Assembly (NCBI RefSeq): GCF_022376445.1
Contig: NW_025955119.1
Coordinates: 1-64,000 of the forward strand
Length of the DNA: 64,000 nucleotides
Direction of reading: 5' to 3'
From: Fomitopsis serialis
Taxonomy: Eukaryota; Basidiomycota; Agaricomycetes; Polyporales; Fomitopsidaceae
Below the pieces are notes generated by a model. It searched no databases and had not been told where the DNA came from. It was given only the letters and a program-made list of their open reading frames with translations. The stretch's first letter is position 1. Every line of letters begins with the position of its first letter. The position numbers and the translations under genes were made by a program. Positions 1 through 12,559 of this stretch are shown piece by piece.

Positions 1-3000
1 CCCCCGCAGAAGGAACCCTCCATCCCACTCCGGTGTACCACCGCCCTCGGACTTCCCTCGCGCGAGCCAATCACGGCGCCCGACCGTGCGGTGCCCCATC
101 TCGCTCGCGAACGTTTGCCAGTTTCACCGTCCGTCCACCGGGCGGAGGCACCCCCACTTATCTCTATCTTTCCTGTGGCCGTAGTCGTAACCGGGCCAGG
201 CGCTGCGGTCCTACGCGAGGTGAACCAGGACACCCGGAACGGGGATGGGCGCGCCCTGGGCAACTTAGCCTGGAACTGTGATCGTCGGCGCCGCATCCGG
301 ACGACTGCCACACTACACCGGCGGCTGCTGCGATACCGCGAGAAGTGCGAGTGGAGGTTCCGCGGTTCTGTCCGCGTATCGGCGGCGCGCACGGGACTGC
401 GGTCGGTCACTCCTTGGGCTTCCCTGGTTGCGCCTGCTTTCCTCGTCCGGGCGCGGGGGTCCCACTCCACCCTGCCTTGCGCTGTACTCGACTGGACATG
501 CTTAAGCTTATCGGCTCGCTCGCTGCTGGCTGGGCCAACGCACTGCGAAGTTCGGTTGGTCAGGTACGCACGCGGTCGTGAGAGGTGGTGGCAATCCCTT
601 GCATGGTCGATTATGCAGTTCACGAGCTGTCGTACGTCCAGGTAGAGCACCGCAACCTCGATTCTCAGCTGCAGGTTTCGCGTGGCGAACGGACACAACG
701 GACGTGATAGGCCTCTCGAGCTATGCGCGGGTGCTTCGTTGCTGCTCTTGACTGCCGTGGCTTGGACTTGGCTGGCGCGATGCGACGGTCGATGTTGCAA
801 ATCTGGCTGGTGGACTGTTGTTCGTGCCCGTGCTCGTGCTCACACTCGGGGAACATTCCTGGTGGTGGTGGTTCGCTCAGCATCCGCCGGAAGTCGACCA
901 ACCGCCTTACGTACGTACGTGGGCGACATGCGGCATGCATTGCAGCAACTCATCCTCTGCCGTTGAATCGCAATCGCAACCGTCATTGGAAATCGTGCTG
1001 ATAGGAAGAAGCCCTGGCATCGTACGGTAACGTACCACGCGTACGTACGCGCACTCTCACATCGACATTGCCATCCCAGGCTGCACAGCCCATCATCACC
1101 ACTGATCGCGCGTCCTTCCTCGCGCGTCGTGGCGATTGCGAGATACGCAGGCGGTGGCCTCGCTGCAGTCGTAACCGCATCCGCCTCGAACGCAGCTCGG
1201 GGTCGCGTCCGTTCGAGGCCTGGCCAGCAGCCCAGCCAGCGTCCGCCCAACCGACGTGCTCCTTCCGCGTTCGGCCCTTCCAGTCCTACCCAAAGGGGTA
1301 AAACGATTTCCTAACTCTGCACCTTCTCCCTTCTGTAGCCTCGGCCTTGGCTCCGCGTGCCCGTAGGGTGTTGTCTGCTGGTCGCAGGATGCTGGATCAT
1401 CTCTTTCTGAGGCTCCAAACCTGGTCGTGAACCTGCAGACGCGCTCAGGCCTGATCAGGAGCTCCTTGTGGCCCTCCGACAGCTGCTGCGTCTATGTAGG
1501 ACTGGGTTAGGGCCACGCCAATCGCGCTCGCGCGCGTCCGGGCGTTAGAGCGGGAGATCCGGGAAAGCCGGCCTCACCGTCTGGACTTCGAAGGGATGCG
1601 CTGACGAGAGCGGGAAGACTCAGGCGGAGACGCGCTGACGGGAGCGTGTTCGCAGAGGCGCGTTGGACTGGGTAGCCCCGGCCAATACGGTGCGTCGGCC
1701 AAAATCGCGCACTGGCGCCGTGTGGCTGATCAAGTGCGGGTGGAGGGTCTGACAGATATCTCGGTGAGAGCTCTTTCCGCGGAACTTCAAGTTGGAAGAT
1801 GGACGTGGCCGTTCTGATGCGGTCGTCCCTCGGAGTCCGGACTGTTCATTATTTTCAGCTCGCATCGGGGCGCTTTGGGCGAATGCATGGGTGTGTGGCC
1901 AATGTGTGGCCCTGTCAATGTCTGCGACGAACGTTGTTGCCAGCGGGGGCATGCCTGCTCCCGGTCTGTGGTCTGTTGCGGTCGTCCCTGCCTGCTCGCA
2001 CGACCTGTCGTCCACATTGGCGTCCTCGTTCCCCGCCGACCCTTATCTCCACCTGCACACTTCGTCTTGGCAGCGCGCCGTCGGAGGCCAACCACCGTAC
2101 GAGTCGGGGCAGCGACCCACGGACGAGCGCGCGATCAGATCTCATAACGGGAACGCGGACACCGTGCTACGCCAGTTCAAGTTCTCCTCAAGCTGTTTTC
2201 TCACTCCCCGAATGGACGGGGAGGACCTGGAATCGGGACGTCCGAGATTGCGCGATCGCCTGCCTTGTCTCGCGGCCAGCTGCACAGTGCGCTAGTCCCT
2301 TTGGTATGCGCTAGGTCATGATTGTACCTATAGGCTATGCCCGCCCTGCGTATACACGTCGCCTCGTTCGTAGACGGGTCTGCTAGTGCGCTCTGGCGGG
2401 CAGTCGATTCGCTACTTTGCGACGCCAAGCGGCCTTGCGTGTGGGCGATAGGTACGTCAGAACGTTCAAGTGGGCATTCGAAGTGGCTGTTTCTGCCGAG
2501 CGAAGTGCCGTTCGCGCGTACCGCACTTACCATGCGCACGGACGTAGAAGGCAGAAGGCAAGCCGCCATGCGTGCGCTGTCAGCAGGACGCCGGATGGCT
2601 ATTCGTGGCCTGCAGCGTCGAGACAGGCCGGGCATCTCTGCTCACCGGCGTGTGTCCTCGCGTTCTCAGGTCGGAAATTGCCCGTCGGCACTCAAGTCCG
2701 TCGTACGCGAGATTAAAATGACGTCCTCGAGAAGCTGGCGACGCGGGCGCTGGAGGGGGCACACACGCGTGTATACTATCATGGCTTCTCCTCTTCCTAT
2801 TCAACGATGACGCGTTGACCGCCGGCGGTGAGAGCGTTCGAACGCGGACTCGGACGCTCTCGCGTCAGTTAATAGCACAGATAGTGAGTGAACGGACTCT
2901 CCCCGCACTACAGGCTGCTTACGGACTAGTCCCGTCCTGCATCAACGTAAGTGCGCAAGGTCCGTGCGCAGAGGAGGCGCAGCTGACCGGGTTGCGTATG

Positions 3001-4177
3001 GCCGGTGCGAGGGGGAGGTGACGCCAGGAAGGAGGGTGCAAGAATAGCCGCTGTGCGGCCGCGAGGCTGCCCCCGTCCCTTGAAATCTTCTCGTGACGTT
3101 GTGGAGCCTGCGCGATCAGATTCGCGACGCTGCCCGGCAAGATCCCATCCGCCTCCCCGATCAGGGTAAGTACATACGTCATCCTCCTCGCGCTCCTACT
3201 TACTAAAGCCTTTGCAAAGGACCTCCTCGCGCGAGAGCTGCACTAGGGCGTTGCCGCAGTATTACTAGTGTCTTCTCGTCTGCTCTCAAGTTCGATGCAG
3301 ACACCTTGTCAATCCAGTCTTACGGCAAGTGTCTTATCCTGACAACAGTGCAGCGAAGCACGGCTGATGTATGAATCTATTAGATGACGTTCTGGAGGCC
3401 TTTGTGGTAGGCTTATAGTACACCTGCGCCACATAGCAGGTCCGTTCGCAACTGCCACCAACGAGCTTTGCTCACACTCACACTGACGCAGCCACCTTCC
3501 CCGGCGCTCCCTCAGGCCTCATAGCCTCGGTGAGAAATACGCCGCCTGCGATTCGCTTGCCCTCGGTTGGGCTAAACTGCCTCAGGCCGCAGCCAAGGTC
3601 ACAAGGCGTCGTAGAACTTATCTCAACTTTCGCAAGCGCGATCTCATGACGTCGGCGCATTTAAGCATCCTCGCTGGCGTCATCCGTGTTGCCCGGTACC
3701 AGAGCCTGAGTCTATATCAGGTCTATATGGTCAGGACGCGCCGAGCGGGCATAACGTCCGACTACGCTGACGCCGAGGATGGATGCGCCGGGTCATAGCA
3801 CATACATAATCAAAGACGAGAAATGACTTGTTATCGGCAGACTCAGGCTACGCTAATGACAGCTCAGGTCACACACTGTGCGACCTCGTCAACCGTTGTC
3901 AGACAAGGGTACTTTAATCCGTTGTCGCTGACATGCCCATTCTGCGCGAATGTAGCCAGGTAATACAGCCTCGGGGATGCCTCGGGCGGGCATCGCGTAG
4001 GCGCCCGCGCCGTTAAGGGTGGCTGCCATGTGCTTTTTTCACGCCACATCGACCCCGCTGTCCCCTTCTTCTATGACTAGATCTGCTCCGGGCACCCATC
4101 GGTGAGTACTTTCTTGCCCTCTCGACTACGCGACATACAATGCTCACTATAGTACCAGCCTTCATCTCGCCACCATC
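1..4177. other. No recognisable gene; GC-rich decayed or intergenic DNA
   Basis: Short overlapping ORFs occur on both strands, but none shows a known domain, a convincing exon chain or an ATG in good context. The last 150 bases resemble the upstream region of the paralogous F-box gene at 17.4 kb (shared TTGCCCTCTCGACTAC-like stretch near 4115) and include a possible 5'-UTR intron from about 4103 (GTGAGTAC) to 4151 (CTATAG). Alternating ACGTACGT runs lie near 910-925 and 1040-1050. I see no RNA gene here. Confidence 0.5.
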
Positions 4178-5680
4178 ATGAGTTTGTTAGCTCTGAACGA
4201 CGATATCCTCCGTACCATCGCCGAAATGCTTTCCGCCGCGGAATGCATCCCTCTCTCGTCGGTATCTCGCGATCTACATGCAATCGCACGGCAGTATGTG
4301 TTCGCATCCATCACTGTTTCGCGAATGGACCAGCTCGTCCCGATGCGCGACCACCTCATCCGTAACATCGACAATCGCCTGATCTGGCCTCGGGAGTTGA
4401 GTATCCATTACTCGATGACAATGAGGCGGCCCGCGGATGCAGCTATCGATGCGCTGGTAGGCATCCTCGAGCACGCCCGGGAGCTGAAGGTTTTGGCGGT
4501 CCGCAATTGTGAGGAGTTGATTCACCGCGATGCACGGGTCGGGGAGCATTTGGCCGCACTGCCAAATCTCTCGGACATCCGCCTGATCAGTATCGGGACC
4601 AAAACGCTTGACGTCCTACGCAAAATGGTCAGCAGACCGGAGCGAGCTGTGCTGTCGGCAGCTCTACACCATCAAGCTCCAACAGACATTGCTCGGTTAC
4701 CCGCGCTGGACAACGTCAAGGAGCTCACACTCGATCTCTTTCGTGCAGCATCTCAACCGCAGCATCTTTCCAGCTTTGCCGGGGCCTATCCACAGATAGA
4801 GATTCTGTGCATTCACGCTAGCGCCGTGTACCCCAGTCTCATTCTGTTTCCCAACGTACGGAAGTTGACACTGTGCGGCAGTACTAGTGCCCTCTGGGAA
4901 CACAACCTACCAGTCGCTGGCCATCGCATGAAGCGACACTTGGACTACTTAGACGTTGCGACAAAGGATCTACCTATCATCTCGACCCTAGGCATCCGAA
5001 GTGATTCACTACATATAAATATCCGTTTCGATTCCCCGGAGGTAGATAATACCGAACTTGTTTCTGCCGCTGCCGTCCTGCGGTTGCACTTGCAGCAGTC
5101 CGGATGTGACGAGCGCTGCGTGGCATTGGCGCGGATGGTTTCAACCAACTCGTCAAGAGTACGGTACCTTGTGTTGACGATCAATTCCCCGTGTCAAGAC
5201 CTGCCCTTAGTGGTGACCCAGTGGATTGTACGTGATGCCTTTTTCCTGCCTCCACATGATTTCCTCGATATATATTTACATTTGCCAACATAGGACAACA
5301 TTACCCCTTTGCTGTCGTCTTCGCAGCTCATTTGCATACGGGTCCATCTGGTTCACAGAGATCAGGTTACATGGGAGCGAGGGGACGCGCACCGCTTCCT
5401 GCAGCTGCTGGAAGGCGCTCACATATCCGCAATACCCTCGCTTCGGTTCTACTTTCAAGGACGTGGCGAAGGGGGCATAGACGATCCCTCTGTGATAACC
5501 TGGGGACGGGTTGAGGGCGATGAAGGCCGTCGCACGGTGCAACTGATCCCCAATTGGCAGGGCGAGAGGATCCACCGCTATCTGCAGTCTTCGGAGTTCT
5601 GTCGTACGTTACGATTCGACGGTGAGTTGCACGTTCAGGGAGCGGTGGAAAAGGCGGCTTACCTTGGCATACAGAGGTAG
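4178..5680 (+). CDS. F-box-like protein, family A copy 1 (FBA1)
   Basis: Two exons, 4178-5227 and 5294-5680, with a 66-nt intron (GTACGT...CATAG); 478 residues. The first 45 residues fit an F-box: L-N-D-D-I-L near the start, then PLSSVSRDLHAIARQYVF. The remainder has repeating leucine-rich segments without a catalytic motif, as in fungal F-box/LRR-like substrate adaptors of SCF ubiquitin ligases. The ATG sits in an ACCATCATG context. The splice model is supported by two paralogues in this window (17.4 kb and 48.4 kb), which share the donor position and the acceptor followed by a serine-rich SSSQ segment. The frame is intact, so it could be functional. The C terminus has a conserved block (TWGRVEGD, NWQGERIHRYLQS, DGELHV) shared by all copies. 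The target protein is unknown, and the F-box assignment rests on pattern alone. Confidence 0.7.
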
Positions 5681-8009
5681 CAGCGCTGCATTACACCGGC
5701 CGGTGAATGCGAGGGAACTTGAAGGCAGTTCTAGAATGTCAAGGGTGCTTGGAAGCTGTGTGACGGAGCCCGATCATTGCACTGGGTGTCTTCGCGGCTT
5801 GTAACATGATGATGCCTGAAGGCTTTCAATACAAATCTCAGTTCGTCGTCGATCTCGAATGTCATATCACACTCACCGTGTATGCTATCGACAGTTCGAA
5901 AGCTCTCGAGCTGACTCGTCTGACGATGGGTATGATGCCGCCCAACGCCCGCGTCTGGTTGCTGGCCATCTGTTCTCGGTGTCTTGCCAGCGGAGAGCCT
6001 GAGGGTCAACCCGTCTGCGCGAGTCCCAGACATGACTCGGAGATGTCCAGTAGCTCGACACCAAGCACGATAAACACACCGACATACCGAGCTAGCCAAT
6101 CGTCAAGCAGTAACCACGTGTGCAAGCATAGCCAGCCTTCTCAGTCAGGAAACGTTGACTGGTCAGCTTTGTCGTCGCATCTTGTATCAAAGCTCATTTT
6201 CGACTTTCTCACAGCAGCGCTTTCGTCATCACAGGTTACAGCGCACGAACTTGTGAAGGGCTTACCTGTCGACGTCGCAGTGAACGTTTGACCTCGCTGT
6301 ATTTAACTTCGAGCTCGTCGTCGCATGCCCTGGGCTACGGGCGGTGCTCACAGCGTCTCGGACTGCCGTCTCAGGGTGAAACTCATACGCGCATGTGCGA
6401 GACAGACGGGACGGCGGTGAGCTCTGGTCCGTCCTTCAAATCTTCAGAATCCAGACAGACTGTGTATTTCAGGGAACGGCACCCTGTACTGGTGGATATG
6501 CGTTGTACAGGGTGTATGCGTCGCGGGGAACTGCCCCCGCCAGTTCTCTAGAGCCCTCTTCCCAGTACTCTGTTCCGCACGTGTCGCACTCTCCTGCGCC
6601 CCGCCGGTGCACGTCCGACGTTGCTGTGATACAGATAGCCACGGAGGCACTTTTCCCCCGAGGTCATTGCTATCGCTCGCGTCCGTACAGTGTCCGTTTG
6701 CCATCCGGACTGTGTACATAGGTACAGACGCGTGTGGAATTGGGCGATATGATTTGCTCCTGCCAAGCCTTCGTTCGTCGCTCGAGCGAAGACAGCTTCT
6801 GATAGGGCGTTCGAATGGGGTCTGGCACGCAGAAACGTACTGTGAAGTCTCGCGGCCGCTCTTTGTGCGCGAAGCCAAAACGAAGGGCGTTGCCTGGGTC
6901 TGCATGGAGCCGTCGGGGATAGACTCGTGGTTCGGAGGCTTGCTCCAGCGGAAGGACCTCCAACCCCGGGTAAGGTACGACATCTCTCCACGGACGTGAT
7001 CAGTTCTGACGATTCGAGGGGCCTGCAGTGGGGCACGATGATTCACCTCGACGCAGTGAACGTAAACAGGCAAGCCTTCTTGTCATCCATCGTCAATGCA
7101 ACCTCAAGTACCTCCGAGTGCGAGTCCCACCCGCTACATGTCCCGCGCCGAGCCACTGGCACCAATTGCGGATCCCACCTCGAAGCGGGATTACTGGCTG
7201 GGATCACACACATGGATCACAGGCAGCTCAGGCTGGCAGGGCGCTGCCGTTGACACGAAGGTCGTCGTGGGCGAACGCAGGCCGTGCGTTCATACCGACT
7301 GAATGGGAGAAGCGCCTCAAAACAAGCTCGTTCAAGCTCCGAACGCCGCCCCACAGTTCCTGCTTCGACCCCGGGCCAAGTCTAAATGCTAGAGCCGTGC
7401 CAGGGCGCGCGCGTGCACTCATGACTGGAATGTGGGCGGCGTGACCGAGTGCTTGACAGGACTCCCAGGTTCATGTCGATGGGAACGTCCCGGGTCGAAG
7501 GCGTCCGGCACGATCGCTCTGCGCTATCGATGGCGGGCCTCAGGTGATGGTCGGACATGAAGACCCTCGAATGGGTAAACCGCACGCTTGACCGGTGACC
7601 TGGTGGCGATGTATGAATGGATGTGGAGGATCGACTCGTTGACGCTCGACGATTTGCATAGGCAGGCGTTCTGAGCATGACATGTTCCTAGAGTGAAATC
7701 TATTATTCTACGGGGCATCGTTGATTGATGGTTCTGCCTACACGGCACAATGGAGTGGCAACATCCAAGACGTTGTTGCCAAAGCTTTCTATCTTGTTTA
7801 CGTCCTTTGACGCCGTACGGTGAAAGACGTATGAGCACGTGTCGTGATTAAATTGCGCGCTTCCTGGTCGAGTTCAGCCACACTCGCAGTGTCGCACATC
7901 GTAGCGGCGCAAGCGCCGATCCCCGACTCCTGCATGGCACACAGCTACTCAGCCTGCCACAGCGGCACCATAGTATATAATGTATGTGTTGTAATATTGT
8001 ATCATCGGA
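5681..8009. other. Downstream flank of FBA1; no recognisable gene
   Basis: About 5700-6130 resembles the 3' flank of FBA2 (about 18920-19350): both carry a GAGCCCGATCATTGCACTG-like stretch, a GTTGCTGGCCATCTGTTCTC-like stretch and an ACTCGGAGATGT-like stretch. In FBA2 an oxalate decarboxylase fragment follows directly; here I cannot find one. From 6300 to 8009 only short unrelated ORFs occur on both strands and I recognise none of them. Confidence 0.5.
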
Positions 8010-8017
8010 GACTCAAT
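8010..8017 (+). repeat. Putative target-site duplication, left copy
   Basis: GACTCAAT directly precedes the left terminal repeat. The partner GACTCAGT follows the right terminal repeat at 17031-17038, matching at 7 of 8 positions. An 8-bp duplication would fit hAT- or Zisupton/KDZ-type elements. Confidence 0.5.
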
Positions 8018-8095
8018 TGGAAGCCCTCAGGCCCGCGGAGAACAAGCCGTCCGCTGGGGTGGACTGTCCACGGTGGACTCCCGTGGACTCCACGA
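8018..8095 (+). repeat. Left terminal inverted repeat
   Basis: Starts TGGAAGCCC, continues with GGCCCGCGG, then CCGCTGGGGTGGACT, GTCCACGG and TGGACTCC, and ends with a second TGGACTCCACG. It matches the reverse complement of 16940-17030 with short gaps. GTGGAC/GTCCAC repeats give it internal dyad symmetry. Confidence 0.65.
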
Positions 8096-9119
8096 CGCAC
8101 GTGACGTACAAACAAAGGCGATAAGATTACAGCCTTTTACGGCGCAAGGCAACCTCAAGACCGCGCTGTACCCAAATGCAACGAGCTCTAGCAAGGGCAA
8201 ATATTGCTGGAGGGTCGCAAAGAATGATCGTGCAGGGAGGGAAGGTGGTTGTAGCCAGCAAGGCCAACAAACCAGGTGAGTCCCCTGCTTGTCACCTCGG
8301 TCCGGTAGCTGACCCTGACAAGTGAATGCCCACCAAGGACGACCGAACTCAGACGAACGCGACGGAGACGGCCTCAGCACCCCGCGCGCGCATGCCCAAC
8401 GAGCATGAGCGTGGTGAAGACGACCTGGTGCGCGCGTGCGCAAGCGACACAAGCCTGTTAGCGCAAACTCACCAGGTATGCGCCTGACGACTCACCGAGC
8501 CTCAACATACCGCGCACGGACCCGCTAACAAGAGCCATTGCCTGTGGATGGGATATATCACGCGCAGACGCGTACGGGCATCAGGAAAAAAGAGGAATGC
8601 CACATGAAGCAATGTAGCCTACATAGCTGCTGTAGCACCATTTGCATACCCCCTGTTATGTTGTACAGGGTTGTTTGGCTGCGTGGCTCCATAGCATTCT
8701 GTAGCATCCTGTAGCCACAGGTCCACATTCTATAGTTCACTGTTGAAGCAGCACCCCAGTCTATAGTTCATTATATTACCACCATACATGCTCAATGTCG
8801 TGCTCAAACCGAATCAATCGACTGCTACAGAGTTTATGAGGCAACGTAGAAATATATATTTTCACAACCTAACTACAGTACACATAACGAGAGTACAGCA
8901 ATACATTACAAAACTAATGAACAGACAAGACGAGCAGTCTCCTCCCGCCATGTCGGCGAGATAACGGAGTGGATGGTGGTTAGCATTGAGCGAGAGAGAT
9001 AAAGGAATGGAAGAGCACGAACACATAATCCAACGGCGGGCAGTTCATATCGGTGTCCGCGACTGCCTTGAGTGCATCTTGCTTGTGCTCGTCAACGGTC
9101 GGGGATACAGTACGCCCCT

Positions 9120-9625
9120 TCAACACCTCACACTGTTGTTGCCGGGGCTCTTCGGCGGTGATGGCAGTCCCTCGCACGTCCAGTTGATGGAGTCGACCTG
9201 TTTCCCGATAAGCAGTAGGGAAGTCGGAAACGAGAACAAGGGGAGATGGTGCATACGACCCTTCTTACGTGGAACAAGCTTGTACGCATGAGGTTGCCGC
9301 GTTCCGTGTCCACGATGCTGGCGTCCCTCAGGTGGCTGTTGTCAGACAACGGATCCACAGCGGATGACAGTGACTTGCCTTTCTCGACCGCTTTCTTCGC
9401 GACCGTCTCCTTCACGCACTTGTTGCGCAGCTTGACGGTGCTGTCGATGAGATTTGTCTCGACAGACTCGAGCATCTTGCACGCCTTCACCTGGTGTTCG
9501 TACAGGTCTGGCATGTACTTGATGTCTCTGTTGAACAGCGGGCCGCAAGACGAGGGAACACGGTTTGAATTCACACACCTGAACCATCCTTCTATAGCGT
9601 CGTGAGCCGCTCCACCGTCCCACAC
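9120..9625 (-). pseudogene. Remnant of a spliced gene inside the 9-kb element
   Basis: The minus strand has an open segment 9625-9269, a 71-nt intron (9198-9268, GTAAGA...AACAG) and a terminal exon 9197-9120 ending in TGA, all frame-consistent. The translation is lysine- and charge-rich in the middle (HQVKACKMLESVETNLIDS, then VKETVAKKAVEKGKSL), suggesting a helical or coiled region, and it ends with a proline-rich tail after WTCEGL. I do not recognise the family. No ATG in good context begins the segment, and the sequence upstream (9650-10110) is broken by stops, so a 5'-truncated gene is likely. It may be what remains of the element's own gene or a captured host gene. Confidence 0.35.
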
Positions 9626-10379
9626 GTCCTCATACAGAGAAGACGGGCATCTAGATTCCAGTCATGCGATTGTACGAATCAGTGCGATAGTCACTACGTC
9701 GCCATGTCGCCGTCGCGCTGGCAGGCTGCGCCAGTGCCCTGCTATGACAACGTGCACCTACTTCACTAAGCACGTAGTTCAGACTCACCTTAAAGCCCAT
9801 CGACGCGAGGAATACTAGAGCCGCATCAGGGTCTTGGGTGTTGTGGACGCTGAGAGGAGGAAGGTGAGGACGACGCAAGACGCCTCGCGAGCTCTCAAGT
9901 CCCAAGCGCCGGTTCCGGAGTTTCCCGCGCATACGCGGCTCGGGCTAGCGCCGGACGCGCTGCTCGCAATCGCGACTATGCTAAGTTGAACGCTTGCTCG
10001 ACCGCGCCTCATACACGTCTTCGCCAACTTCCGCGTCCGCCACGTCTTCTGAAGCGTCCCGAGGGACAGCGAACACTCTGGGAGCTCCCCCTCTGCCTTC
10101 CCTTGACTTCGCATACCCGGTGACTTGCAACTCGGCCCAGCGATTTGGACTCACCAGTCACGACGCATGCGCAAGTCCAGTCGATACATTTACAGGGTGA
10201 TCAAACCATCATGATCACGACGAGCGCGGGACGAGGAGGAGAGCGCGAAGCGAAGGACACGGATGGCAAGGTGCAGGACGAGGTGGGGGGAGGCCATGGC
10301 AAGGGCAAGCCGGGCGGAAGGTACGCCCTTGTCTATTGCTCATTTAATAGCCACTGCCCCGCAAGCAGGTACCTCGTAG

Positions 10380-10850
10380 ACCGGTCGGGAATTCGTCGTA
10401 GTACCCACTCGGCCACACCCGCTCACCTGGTCATCCGCTCTCCCTTGACCGCCTGGCCGCTCGGCCAGTATCTGGTCGCTCGTTCGCTGGCGTCTGCTCG
10501 CTCGGTGCATCTATCATCTGCCTACTAGTAGTAGTAACTCATCCATGCCTTTTCCCACCCATCCGGACGTCCGCTTTCCTGCCGCATCGTTTGCCTGCCG
10601 CATCGTTTGCCTGCCGCATCTTTTGCCCGGCCGCCTGTCTCTTCGTTGGCTCATCCAGTGCTGATTTGTCTCCCGCTTCAAGTTGCTCGCTCGCTTGTCC
10701 ACTGGCGCGCCCATTTGCCCGTTCACTAGCTCTCCCGTTCACTCGCTCGCTCACTTGGTCACGCGTCCTCTCGCCCGCGCGTCCATCCGCTCGTTCGTCC
10801 AGTTACTTGCGCGTCCACTTATTCGCGCGTCCACCGACTTGCCTGCTCAC
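10380..10850 (+). repeat. Pyrimidine-polarised low-complexity tract
   Basis: The plus strand is dominated by CGCTCGCT, CGTCC and CACTCGC-type runs. It includes about three copies of a 16-bp unit CCTGCCGCATCGTTTG at 10571-10625. ORFs here exist only because of the biased composition (Arg/Ser/Leu/Pro strings) and are not genes. Confidence 0.7.
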
Positions 10851-11754
10851 CTGACAAGATGGACGAAGAAGTGCCGACGTCGTGGCAGACTCGCAAACAC
10901 GCCAGCAAGCATAAGTGTGCGTTGCCAGTGCTGCAATGAGGGCTACGAGGACATATCATCATCAATGTTTGCTGACGTCGATGGCCCGCTCGACGACGCC
11001 CTGCACACTTCCCCTGATTCCGAACTGGATGGCGACGTGGATGTCGAGGGAGAAGTGGGCGGATGGTGATATGGGACAGGAGCAAAACCAGGGCACCTGT
11101 CTGTATGTGATTTGAGAGTGCCGTGGTAGTTCATGTTAATGCATTGAAAAGCCTCGATAACCAGGACTTGTGTTGGTGTGCTGCCGTGTGATAACTTACA
11201 ACAGTAGTGTACAGTCTTCATACAGTGTTTGTAGCGAGATTGGTGTCAATAGACTGAATTGTTATATATGTTCATTGCGATCATAGCAAGCATTGTGCGA
11301 GTTGTGTGACATGGCTACAAACCAGTCAATTGTATTGCTATACTGTTACCTAATCAGTCCATACAGAGCTATGGGTGGCTACCAGCCATGGCAATCTGGC
11401 TACAGTGTGCTATGTTGGCTATGTTGGCTACATAGCCTTTGGTGAGTGCAATGGGCTGAAAACTTTTTTCCTGATGGGTACGGTGAGGCCAGCTTGTTAC
11501 ACACCGACACGACATAAGCCCAGCACGACCCAACTCAGCAAGCAGGACCGCGATGAACAAGGGCCTGCCAGGGAGCCCATTCAGCTGTCTCATGGATGAC
11601 CATGGTACAGCCGACGTGCAGTCTCGTGGAATGGGATGGGATGGGCCGACCTCGGCCGACCACAACCGTCTCATGGAAGGTGATTGAGTCGGCCGAGCAC
11701 AAGGCGGGCAAGGCGGCACAAGGCGGGCAAGGCGGTGCATGGGATGATTGGCTG

Positions 11755-12095
11755 ACCCAGACATTCTCGCCCAGCCGACCATTCTGTCTCACCCAAGATG
11801 ATGCGCTATCCGACTGTCGGCTGGAAAAGCTTTGCAGCCGACCACTGTCTTGATCCAGCCGACCTTCTTGTCTCACCCAAGACAATGCACTATCCGACCG
11901 TCGGCTGCAAAGCTTTTGCAGCCGACCACCGTCTTGATCCAGCCGACCTTCTTGTCTCACCCAAGACGATGCACTATCCGACTCTCAGCTGGAGAAAATC
12001 TGTAGCCGACCACCGTCTTGATTCAGCCGACTGTCTTGTCTCACCCAAGACAATGCATGAGCCGAGCATCAGCTGAGGTATCTTTCCTGGCCGAT
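11755..12095 (+). repeat. Tandem repeat, unit about 84 bp, four copies
   Basis: Units begin near 11755 (partial), 11838, 11921 and 12006. Each carries AGCCGACC, CTTCTTGTCTCACCCAAGA, ATGCACTATCCGAC and a GGCTG(C/G)AAA-like end. Divergence between copies is modest. No ORF is conserved across units. Confidence 0.8.
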
Positions 12096-12109
12096 ATCCG
12101 TCTTGACTC

Positions 12110-12170
12110 AGCCGACCTTCTTGGACCTTCTTGACCTTCTTGACCTTCTTGACCTTCTTACTCACTAAGA
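12110..12170 (+). repeat. 10-bp minisatellite
   Basis: About five copies of CTTCTTGACC in direct tandem, immediately after the 84-bp array. Confidence 0.8.
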
Positions 12171-12329
12171 CCTTCTTGACCCAAGGTAACTAATGGTTGG
12201 CTCATCTTGGTCAATACCAACATGTTAATGAGGTATCTAGGTGGGCAAACACCAATGAGGTTTCAACGTGGAATGTGTCAAGGAGGATAACAAGATGGCG
12301 AGCATATTGAAGAAGCCTTCTTGGAGGTG

Positions 12330-12530
12330 TCAAGACGGACAAGTGAAGACAGATAAATTAAAACGGACAAGTTAAGACGGACAAATTAAGGCGGACAAGT
12401 TAAGACGGACAAGTTAAGACGGACAAGTTAAGACGGACAAGTTAAGACGGACATTGTCAAGACGGACATCTCAAGACGGACATCTCAAGACGGACATCTC
12501 AAGACGGACATCTCAAGACGGAGAGCTCCT
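12330..12530 (+). repeat. 14-bp minisatellite, two variants
   Basis: The first half repeats GACGGACAAGTTAA; the second half repeats GACGGACATCTCAA. Both share the core AAGACGGACA, so the second variant probably arose from the first. Confidence 0.85.
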
Positions 12531-12559
12531 TGGAGGTATCAAGGCGGACTGGTCAAGAA

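Noticed and set aside
1..60. Telomeric or subtelomeric repeat at the window start
   Set aside because: No TTAGGG-type repeat is present on either strand.
5324..5326. CGCAG as the exon 2 acceptor of FBA1
   Set aside because: The AG is absent from FBA2 and FBA3, whereas the CATAG/AGCAG/ATATAG acceptor about 30 bases upstream is conserved and in frame in all three copies.
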